Shown: piece by piece, positions 47,001-59,000 of the stretch
Position numbering within the stretch: the stretch's first letter is position 1
Layout of the letters: every line of letters starts with the position of its first letter
Source: DYJE01 sp041660385
Lineage (GTDB): Bacteria; Desulfobacterota; Desulfobacteria; Desulfobacterales; Desulfolunaceae
Assembly: GCA_041660385.1 (NCBI GenBank)
Contig: JBAZWJ010000010.1
Span: forward strand, 1-64,000
Direction: 5' to 3'
Length of the DNA stretch: 64,000 nucleotides
Notes under the pieces: model-generated
Database searches by the model: none
Seen by the model: only the letters and a program-made list of their open reading frames with translations
Told to the model about the DNA's origin: nothing
Program-made: the position numbers and the translations under genes

Positions 47001-50000
47001 CCCCACCATCCTCACCACCAAAGGTTATCTGAGCCATGGCATCAGCTATTCGGTCAGCTTGTACGGCGGAATCGGCAATGATGGGTTCACCGTGTACAGC
47101 AATATGGCCGAACTTTACCTGTATGGCGAGGAAGATAACGATACCTTCCGCGTGATGAGTTTCGTCAAAGTGGACCCCGATGATCCCAAGGCTCCGTACA
47201 CCAATATCAACGGCGGCCAGGGCGCGGATTTTGTGACTTATGTGGTGAACGCACCCGTGAGAATTGACGGCGGCGACGGACTTGACACCCTCACCATCGT
47301 GGGCACCGAATACGGCGATGATTTTGTGGTGACCGCTGACGGCGTTTACGGCGCAGGACGATTCATCACCTACGCCGGTGTGGAGGAAGTGGTGATCGAT
47401 GCCATGGAAGGCAACGACACCTTCTTTATCGCCAGCACCAGCGCGGACGTTCATACGGTTCTTATCGGCGGCACCGGCAGTGACACCTTTAATGTGGCAG
47501 GTGGTTCAAACGGCGAACCCATAGCGGTGGTGAGCAACGATTACAAAGGCCACAGCGGTATCATCGTTCAGGATATCACGGGCAGCGACAGCTACCAGGG
47601 CGTGGACGTGATCGACATTTCAGCCAATGTGGCTGACAACGACGAAGCGGGTGTTCTGATTTTTGCCAACGCCGACAACCTCACGGTATTTGAGGAAGAT
47701 CTGGTTGCAGCGGACGCAAGATCCGGTCTTCAGGTTGCTGAATACTGGGTTGTTCTCACCCGTTCACCCCTTGAAAGCGTCACCATCACCGCAGCTCCCA
47801 GCCAGCCCCGGGAATCGGAACAGCGGGCCGGAGGCCAGGGGATTCTGTTAAGCACCCAGGCCGACGTCGAAGGCAGCAGCCAGGGAGTGACACTGCTGTT
47901 CAACCGAACCAACTGGTACATTCCCCAGAAGATCGTGGTGACAGCCGGTGATGACAGTCTGGCCGAAGGCGAACGATGGGTTGACATCAGCCATACGTCG
48001 GTTCAGGGCGGTAATGCAACGGACGGCGGCGAATACGACAATGTGGGCATTCTGAAAATGAATGTTCAGGTGGTTGACGACGACGCAGCGGACGTTCTGG
48101 TGGTGATGGAGAGCGGCGACCCTATGGTTGATGAAGCAGGCAATATCGCCACGCTGGAATATCTGGATTACAAGGTTGTTCTCACCAAAGCACCGAAAGG
48201 TTCTGTTGTGGTCAGTCTTGGTGGCGACGGCCAGTTGCGGTTGACCGATACGGCGGCAACTCCCCATACCATCACCCAGCTTGAGTTTACAGCGGCCAAC
48301 TGGAACGTGCCACAGACTGTCCGCGTGTGGGGCATGAACGACCTGACGGTGGAAGGGCTCCATTACTCCACCATCACCCACAGGATCACCAGCGATCTTG
48401 ATCTGTACTTCAACATCACGACCGCCGATGTGGTGAAAGACATTTCCGCTGCCGTCAATGCGGTTTACAACAGCGATTTCTCGGCAACAGCCAGCGGCAG
48501 TACACTGATCATTCAAGGGCCTGAAGACAGCATGGGCTCTGTGCTGACCGGCATCACCCACGCTGCCACGGGCAATGCAGCCATGAGCACCATCACCGAA
48601 ACGTCGGGCAACCGGCTTCAGGTGGTACTGACCGGCGATGTTTATGCGGGTGAAACCTGGACCATCACTGTCCATGGCGCAGCTTTCTCTTATACAGCAT
48701 CCCGTGCGGCGGATCTCAGCCTTTCCGCCATGGCCGCACGGCTTGCTTCTGTGATTGACAGCCATGATGTGTACACAGCCCAGGCATCGGGATCGGTGAT
48801 CATCATCCGTGGTCCCACGGAAAATTTACAGGATCATGCCTTCGCCGTAACCTACCCCATGATCAACGGCTCCATTACCGAGGGGGCTTCCTATACATCC
48901 TGGTCCAATTTAAAAGTCACACTTTCCGGCACACCTCATAACGGTGACGTCTGGACACTCAATCTTTCCGGCACGGATTTCAGCTATTCGGTTGTTGACG
49001 ATGCAACCACCCTGGCCCAGGTCATGGCTGGTCTGATCCAGGCCATCAACAGCCATGCGGGTCAGGTTTATATCGCCATGCCCGATACGACAACGGCTTA
49101 CACCTTCACCGTGAAACAGACAGACAACGACCTGTTCGACGCCGCATTCACCGGTTCCGGCACTGCGGCACTCAGCGGAGACCGGGTCACCGTCACAGAA
49201 TATCTGTTTGCAGGGGAACCGGAACTTGGCGAAATCTGGTTCATGACCCTTGACGGAGCGGTTTACAGCACACGTGTGGGAGATGGTCATGAGAATACTG
49301 AAATCGATTCCGTTGAAATCGCCATAGCCGATGATGAGGCTGCCGAAGTTCTGATTCTGGGCGGCGATGACAGCATCCAGGTCACGGAAAAAACCGAAGT
49401 GGTGGTCATGGGTTACGGCCAGGTGACCGGTGATGTGAATTACAATGGAACAAACACCAGTTTTACAGCGGATTTCGGTTTATCGGTGGTGGATGAAACC
49501 GATTACAACGACAGCATCTACTACGCCCAGAACATCGATTATTCAGGATGGAGCCTGAACGGCAATGCTGATATTGCGGACGCTTCAGAACTTCCCCACA
49601 TCACCATTCGTGGAACAGGGGACGGTAGTTCGGATTTCTATGAATTCACCATCGAAAACGCCGGAACCCTTGTGATCTTTGATGTGGATTACGGATACGA
49701 AACAGGCGATGACATTGTCTGGCTCAGTGTCTTACGGCTTTACGATGCAGACGGCAAAGAACTGGCTCTTGATGTGGCCGGTGACCGATATTCTTACAGC
49801 ATCACAGCGGGCGGCAGCGGAAGCAGCACGGACAACGACGCCTATCTCGCCAAGATTTTCAATACTCCGGGCACCTATTATCTGGAAATCGCCAACGACA
49901 ACAGAGACGGTCTTTCTGACGGCTGGAAAGGCATTGCCGGTCTTCCCGAAGGCGTGACCTACAGACTCCAGGTGTCTTTCGAAGGCCATGCGGTGAGTGA

Positions 50001-53000
50001 TTTCACCTTTACAGCCGATCCGGTTCTGGAACAGGAAGGGCCGGGAGCTTATGTTCAGAATGTGGATGACAGTGCCAACTGGTACACGTTCTACAACCCG
50101 GAAATCATCACACGTGACGATGAAGGCAACATCAACTTCATCACGCCCTATGTGACGATCCAGGGCACCGGCGACTTTACCTGGGACAGCTACGAGTTCG
50201 AAGTTGATTCCACCATGCTGGTGCGTTACGAGCTGTCGGAAATTTACGCCAGCGCCGACCCGGATGTCAATGTGGCCGACACCGCCGATTACTATCTGAG
50301 CGCAAGCATCGAATTGATCGGAACCGTGGGCTCCGGCGATGTGTGGACCTTGACTCTGGATGGAATCGCTTTCGACTACACATCCACCGCAGTGGATACC
50401 CTTGATACGGTGGCTCTGGCCTTAACAGGCCTGGTGGATGGAACCCTGAGCTACGAAGCATCGGCGGCTGGCTCCGTCATGACGATTTCAGATTACAGAG
50501 GCTTTAGGTACGACGGCCTCACACATTACATCAACAAAGCAGCGGTTGTGACGCGGACTCTGGGAACAGCCGTTGATCCGGTCCGTTTCTCCCAGGCACG
50601 GGTGACCCTTGCAGGTACGGTTCAGGCAGGTGAAATCTGGAGCCTGATCGTTGACGGAACGACCTACGCGATAGCGGGTGAAACCACGGCAGCCGACGAC
50701 CTTTACGATGTGGCCGACATGCTGGCCGCTGCCGTGAACGGTCAGATCAGAAACGGTTATGCCCTGACCGCTTCGGCCAGCGGTGATACGACAATCATCA
50801 GCATATCCTGCGCTGATCCCATGGGCTTTACCCTGGAATTTTCACAGACAGGTTCGAACGTGAGGGGCATCGCCTCCATCAGCGGTGTGGTGGTCAGCCC
50901 TGCCACCGGCTTGTTTGTCACCGAAGCAGACCTTGCACTTGAAGGAGCTGTGAAAGAAGATGAAATCTGGCGTCTGACCCTGACGTCCCAGTTCGATTAT
51001 CTCACCGAAACCGGCGACAATCTCACCGCTGTGGTGGATGGATGGAATATCCCCGCAGGTGATTTTACCTCTCAGGTAACCGGTGGCCGGGTGGTTGTGA
51101 GAAGTGATGAGAGTTATACAGGAAGCCTTACTGTCACCCGTGCAAACGGCTCGGTTGTCACGTCGACGGTGGCATACACAACAGACAGCGGTGACCGCGT
51201 GGCCACATTCACCTTGAACGAGGCGGTTACGGTGGGTCAAGGCCAGGTCTGGACTCTGACTCTGAATTCGATATACAGCAGCACCGTGGCAGCAGGTGAC
51301 GATCTTGCCGATGTACGGACCTCGCTGAGAACTGCCGTGGATGCAAGCGATGATTTTGCGGCGGTTCAAACAGCTCTGGGCATGATCATCACCAGCGAAC
51401 ACGGCGCACCCTTCGCCCTTGGAACAGCGATTCAGGCCGTGACAAGCGGAACGTCCGATACAACCGGGTCGATGATCAATCGTGATGCCATCGTTCTCAC
51501 CGGACCTGTGGCCGAAGGTGAAACATGGCGCATTGATCTCAGCGGAGCGCTTTACAGCCATGTGGTTCTGGCTGGTGAAAGCCTGTCCGATGTGGTCGAT
51601 GATCTCACCGATCAGATCGATGATCTTACAAATTATATGGCATCCAATGTCGTTAATGGTGACGGAACTATTACGATTACGGTGGACAATATCATAGCCG
51701 CCCATTTTTCACTGAATTACGCTATCGATTACACAAGCCTTGGCAATGTCCAGACAGATGGGATCCACACCAGAAGCCAGACACTTGACCTCTCCGGTAC
51801 GGCAAGAACCGGTGAAATCTGGCGGATCACGTTGAACGGAAATGAGTATGACGTTACCGTGGCCAGTGGCGATACTCTGACGGAAATCGTTGACGGAGCG
51901 ACGGTTGGCCTTAAAGATCAGATTGATGATCTTGCCGGTTTTACAGCGACCAGCGTCACAGCCGCTGATGGAAGCACCAGCGCCCTCACGGTGACACGGG
52001 ATAACGGTGATACGTTTACTCTGGCTTTTGAAATCGTTCACACCACTATAGGTGCCGGTGTTGTGGCCACAGTAAGCCAGGATGTGATGACTCTTACCCT
52101 ATCAGGGACACCTTCAGCAGGTGAAACCTGGACAGCCGAAGTGGATGGAACGCCTCTGACTTTTGATGTGACTGCGGGAGACACCTTGACCGATGTTGCC
52201 GCCAGCCTGACCGGACAGATCGACGGTCTTGCCGATTACACCGCAACGAGCGCCGTCAATCCCGATACCAGTATCACCATCACAGTGACCCATGGTGACG
52301 GAACGGCCTTTACCCTTGATTTTGATATCACTTACACCACTTTGGGCGTTTATGTTCCGGGCGGGCAGTTCACCACCGAAGAGATCGAATTCTCCGGCAC
52401 CCCACGGTCAGGCGAGACATGGCGAATCACCCTCAACGGTACGGACTACGAGTTTGATGTGGCCAGCGGCGATACCTTTACCGATATCGTGGATGGTGCG
52501 GGCGGGCTTCTGGCGCAACTCAACACAGTTGCAAATTTTACGGCAGTGAGCGATACGGCGGCAGACGGAAGCACAAGCACTGTTACGTTGACAAACACAG
52601 CTGGAGCCGCTTTTACCCTGGTTACGGAAATCCTTTATACACCCCAGGGCTCCTGCTCCGTGGATGGTCAGCTGGAAACCGTGAGAGAAGCTGTTATTGG
52701 CGGGACACCGGATAGCGGTGAAATCTGGACATTGACCATGAATGACGGATCGAATCACACCGTCAGCACAACTGTCGGCGGAGCGATTTCCACCATTGGC
52801 AATATCGCTAATGATCTGGCTGCCCGGTTTACGGCTCTTGGTCTGACTGATTTCTCAATCACTGTTGTTGATAATGGCGGCGGCAGCTATTCGCTTGTTG
52901 TTTCCAACGCCAATGCCGATCCGTTTACATTAAGTTTTGGTATCACACCTGCAACAAATGGAACCATCACACCGGTGGTCACGCCCGTCCTTGCCTGGGA

Positions 53001-56000
53001 GCAGAGCATTCAGCTTCTGAACGGCGAGCCGGTTGTGGACGGAACCTGGCAGGTCGCCTTGAACGACACCGTAAACGACAGCACATTCACCGTGGGCAAT
53101 CAACTCCTTGAAAATTCAAGGCGCGCGGCCATGGCGGACTATTTTTACGCACAGATCAACTCCATTGAATACCCAGGTTACAGCGCTGAATGGCAGAATA
53201 TTCTTGAACACAGCCGTGGCTTCACCGTGACCAGCGATGCGGGAGAGGTCTTCACCCTCGTTCTGATGAGAAACGGAACGGAAGTTTACAACAACAGCCA
53301 TACCGATGCCACAGGTGGGCTGACCATCAATTTCAGGAATTATGACACCAACTCGGACGATGTTTTTACCTTGATCCTGAACCGTTACCAGTACGAAGCC
53401 CAGGCCGGTGACAACGATCTTTCCGATATTGCGGCAGGTCTTGCACAGACAGGCGGTATACATGACATTCCGGCCTGGTATTCTCCCACATCTTCTGGCA
53501 GTCGAGTGATTTTAAGAGATCCAAGCAGTTTGCCAGTGGATATCGGCACCATTTCCCGTACGGTCACGTATACTGACATCACCTCCATTGAGGCGGATAC
53601 CCGGGAACATTATTTCACCACCGGCGATTACCAAGTCAGCATTCGCATTGTGTCCAACGAGTACGACAGTCTGGGTAATATTCCGGCCTATGAAACCTGG
53701 ACTCTGGAACTGGATGACAATATGGCTGTGGAAGGTGACGAGTATTTAACCTACATCACCGAAGGCAAGAAAGTGATCGAAGTGGCTACGGGTTTTGAAG
53801 GCCTGTTCGATGCAGCCAGCGATTACGACGTGGATTCCCGGTCCGTTTCCGGCAATGCCTATTTCAGAATATTTGATTCACCCAAACAGACCGTTACCGC
53901 CAACGTTCTCCAGGGCAGCGGAGAGGTGCTGGGAACGTTCGACATCGATCACGGAAGCGTCATAACCGGTTACATGCCCGTTCTTGTTTTCGGCGGGATG
54001 TTCTTCAACATCATCAACGTGCCCTACGCCATGTATCCTCTGCTCCAGCTTACGGACAGCACGGGAACAGTGCTTGCAAGCAAAGCGGATAACACGTATC
54101 CCGGTGATGCGGGCAGCGCAAGCGCCTTGGACCCCATGCTGGAATACGAGTTCGGCGCAGCTGGAACTTATCAGATTCATGTGGGGTATTACGTTGATTT
54201 CAACACCGAAGCGTACGCCGATATTTTCTCTGGAGCTTACAGCTACGTTCCCTTAGGCTATGTGCCCGGCATGAACCCCGGAGTTTTGAGCGATTACGCC
54301 ATCGGCGTTTATCCGGGGCAGTCTTACCAACTCAACGTGTCTGTTCAGCGCCATGCGGTGTCAACGGCGGCTGTTGATCTGGAAGGCAAGACACTCAATA
54401 TCACAGAAGGTCTTGGGGCAGGGAATTCCTACACCATCACGGGCTACGATGGCCGGACCAACACGTATACGGTTGCAGGCGAGGCACAACTTGATGCAAC
54501 AAGTCAGTTCACGGTGACCTACCTGATGCAGGATGAGTTTACCGATTACGAAGCAGTGGCAGACGATGTGCTGACCGATTCCTACCGGATCGTTCTGACC
54601 CGTCCCCTTGCAGCCGGTGAAGAAGTTTATATTGACGTAACGCCGGTTGCCACACGGACTTACAACGCCGACGAAGCCTTTAACGAAGACGCGAACAACG
54701 GTGAGAATAATGCCATCCAGGTTTATGTGGAAACACCCAGGGCCGTGGTTGATCTGGCTGGCCAGGCCCTGATCGGTGAAACCTGGGCGTTGATTCTTGA
54801 TGACGTAACCTATGATCACATGGTGAACACCAGCGATCTGAACGAGGATAATCCGCTGCTCGCCGTTGCACAGGCCCTTGCCTTCGATATGGTAACCGAT
54901 GGATACACCGTGGTTGTGAGTGAAACAGCTGACGGTGTCCGCATGATCATCACCGGAGCCGACTCATTCGGCGCTCGTTTTGCCGATCTGACCCTGACCG
55001 ATGGCAGCATTTCCATCACGCCCCAGATTGTGTTCACATCAGCCAACTGGAACATTCCCCAGGCTGTACCTGTGGGCGCCCTTGATGATGATCTGATTGA
55101 CGGCGGTGATGTGAAAGTCTTCGCAGCTCTTGGCGAACAGGCAGACAGCATCCGTGGTCCCTTGACCATTGACGGCGGCATCATGGCCCATGCGGACGAG
55201 TTCATGGACAACCCCTTCACGCTGCCCGAAGAAACCAACTGGCCCCTGGCCGACGGCTACATCCTGAAAGCAGGATCGGTGGTGATTGACGGTGTGACTT
55301 ACGCCACTTTGACGGACACTAATGCCACCCATTACGATCCTCTCACAGGCACCAAAGACGCACCGGGTTTTGACCCCCGTATGAACGATGCGGACACCAT
55401 TTATGAGTTCACCCTGATCACCGGCAACGGCAGGGGTACGATACTTGAAGTTCTCAGAGTCGACGATGCCGACCCATACACCGTGATTTTCACCGTATCC
55501 TGGGATGAGGCTCTTGATGCTCTGTATCAGGAAGCACTGTTGATTGATCCGTCTCTGGACAGAACATCTTTCATGGAAAGCCTGATCCTGTCTTTCACCA
55601 CCACCCGCGTGGTGAACCTGACCAGTGATGCCATTGAAAACGAAACCTGGACCATGACTCTGGTTGACGACGCAGGTGCCAACATTTTCACCTACACGGT
55701 TGTTGATGGCGATACACTTTCCGATATTGCGGACCATCTGGCACAGGGACTTGGAGCTGGTGCGGATTACACGCTTTCTGTGAACGGTTCCAAAATCACG
55801 GTTGTTAACACAAGTGGAAATGATTTCCAGCTGACTCTGACCCATGAAAGCGCACCGGCCGTTTCAGCCGCCGATATTGGAACCATGCAGGCCACCCTCA
55901 CCGGATTGCCCGCAGATTCCGCCACCTGGACATTGGGACTGAACGACAATCCGTATAATTATTCGCCTGTGGTCGGTGATACTCTGGCTGTCGTGGCTTC

Positions 56001-59000
56001 CGGTCTGGCAGCGCAGATCAACGATGCGACCGGGTTTATGGCTGTGGCCGATGGCGAAAGCCTGTCGGTCACAAGCCTTGACGGAAGTGCCTTCACCCTT
56101 GAACTCACCGCAGGAACGGGAACGGTGACACCGTCATCCCAGGTCATTCGCCTGGATTTCAACGGCCAGGCCATTACCGGCGAAGCATGGACCGTCTCTC
56201 TTTCAACGGAAACAGTTCAAGCCTCATATACCGTTGTTGACGGTGACACAGTGAGCGATGTGGAAGAGAGTCTTTACAGACGGCTCACACTCATTGACGG
56301 CTTCCATGTGTCCATGACCGACAGTGTGATCACTATCAGCAGCAACAACGGCGATCTTTTTACCGTGGATCTGGTTCAGGCCGGAACAAATCTGTACTCG
56401 ACTAACGCTGCGGCTCACGCCATCGATTTTAACGATCTGGGAACCATCACCCTTACGAATGGTGAACTCTGGACCCTTTCCATTGACAAGGCCTACCATG
56501 TTTACACGGTACGTCAGGGCGACACGTTGGAAGACATCGCGGAAAGTTTATCTGAAGAATTGAATGCAGTTTCCGGTTACACAGCCGCCCTTTCCGGTGT
56601 CCATCTGGTGGTCTGCCGCATCGACGGAACGGCTTTTGGTCTGACCGTTGAAAACACCGGAGCATCACTTTCGGCCCTCAATACCTATTTCTACGGCCCG
56701 GTGAACCCCAACGTGCGGGTGGATGAAGACGTCCAGGTGGATGTGCTGAACGTTTTTAACGGCAACAGCCCCTCGGATGACGAAGCCACCCTGACCGAAA
56801 GCAGACTTTACGGTCTTGGCATGGGCAACGATACGGTGATTGGCGGGGAATCGTTCCACGGTGGAATCACCTACGACAATCTGGAAGAACTGTCCATCGA
56901 ACTGGGTCGCGGCAGCGATACATTGATCATCGAATCCACCCATCATGGCCTGACCACAGTCAGCGGCGGGGCAGGGGATGACACGATTCTGATCGACTCT
57001 CTCTATGGTTATACCGTGATCGATGGCGGCGCAGGCGATGACACTGTTGTCACAGGCAGCTCAAACGGTTACGCCGATCAGATGGCAGCCCTTCTCACCG
57101 TGATCGGCGGAGACGGTGAAGATCGGCTCACAGTGGATGACAGCCATGATCTCACGGATAACGCAGTGACCGTTACGGCAGACACCGTAACAGGTCTCGG
57201 CATGAACAAGGCTCCAGAAATCCAGACGATTTACGTCCAGGCCGGGTCCGGTTCTTACGTGCTGGCTGTTGAAGGCTTTGGCAGTGAAACAGGTTTGAGA
57301 GACACGGAACGGATTACAAGGTCTTTCGGTTTTGGTCTGATCCGTCTTGATTACGGCATGAGCAGCGATGACATGGCGATGTATCTTAACGAGTTCTTCG
57401 GCTCCACAGGCATCACCGTGGTGAAAGAAGGCGTGAACTTCTTCACCTACACCATCACCTTTGGTGGCGATATCAGCGGAATGGACATTGCCCAGATGCA
57501 GTTGGTGGAAAATTATCTGCCAGCAGCTGAAGCATTACAGCCGCTTAACGCAGATTTCTCGGTTGTTCTTAGAACTGCAACTGTTGAGCACGGCAGCACA
57601 GGCGCGGATCAGAATAACATCGTGGCTCTCACTGTGGATGCCACCACAGGATCTTACCGGATTCATATCCGTGGAATGGAAAATGACGGAACCCAGGAAT
57701 TCTGGACTGATTTCATCGACGTTACCGCCGATGCGGATGATATTCTGGCAGCCCTTGATTCTGTTCTTAATCCTAACAACAACAGCGGCATAAGTCTGCC
57801 CCATACCCGGAATGTCCGGGTGCTGGATATCGGAGACAGCTTCCTTGTGATGTTCAGGGGCGAATATGCGGATGTGGAAATCGACTTCATCGACACAACC
57901 ATGGATTTCGACGGTTTGATTCTGTTGAACACAACTGAAAACGGTATCCTCTACGGCAGTCTTGAAGCTTTGGACATTCTCCTTGGTTCAGGTGACGATC
58001 TGGCGGATATTTATGGAACATCAGCCGATACGACGGTTTACGGCCATGATGGCAATGAGATCTTCAATGTGGGTGACAACGGATCGCTTGATATGATCAA
58101 TGGGGATTTGACCATCCACGCAGGTGCGGGAAGTCATTCATTGACGATTTCAGATGCGAGCGACCCGGATGGTGATACGGACGTTCGCTTGACGGCAGAC
58201 ACCCTTAGTGGACTTGCCACAGGCGACATTCGCTTCGACGCATCCGGTGATTTTATGGGCGGCATTTTTATTACCACCGGAACAGGCGATGATTCCATGA
58301 CTGTGACCGGCATACTGCCTGACGAACTGGTTCTGATCGATCTGAACAACGGAGATGACCAGCTGACGTTCGAATCAGCGGACAGCAATGAAAACGGATA
58401 CGCCATTGTCACAGGCGGCAGAGGCGATGATGGGGTTCAGTCTTCGGCCACTCTGCCCTGGAATCAGGATCTTGTGATCTTCGGTGATGAAGGTGATGTG
58501 CGATTTGGAGATCAGGCCCTCACCATGTACATGGGTCTTGAAATCCCCGTAGTTCGTATGGACAATGTGGTTCTTCTCCGTGATGCCGGTATTGCAGGCG
58601 GAAATGACAGTCTTGTCGGTGGTCTTGGCCAGGATACCGTGTTCGGCGGCATGGGCGACGATACCTTATCAGGCAATGAAAACAACGATATCCTTATCGG
58701 CGGAACTGATGATGACACTATAGACGGCGGCGCTGGTGATGATTTTATCCTTGGCGACAACGGCTACATCCTGCCTCAGAGCAGCAGGATTTCTTCGGTG
58801 ATTCCTGTTATGGTCGGCACAGGCGATGATGCGATAACAGGTGGCACAGGTCACGATCTGATCATGGGCCAGGGCGGAAACGATATTCTCGCAGGCGATG
58901 AGGGCAACGACACCCTGTTCGGCGATTATGGCCTGATCCTTATTGCAGACGATGGACCCGTAACAGTTGAAACCGTGGAGGGGTCGAATGATGGCGATGA

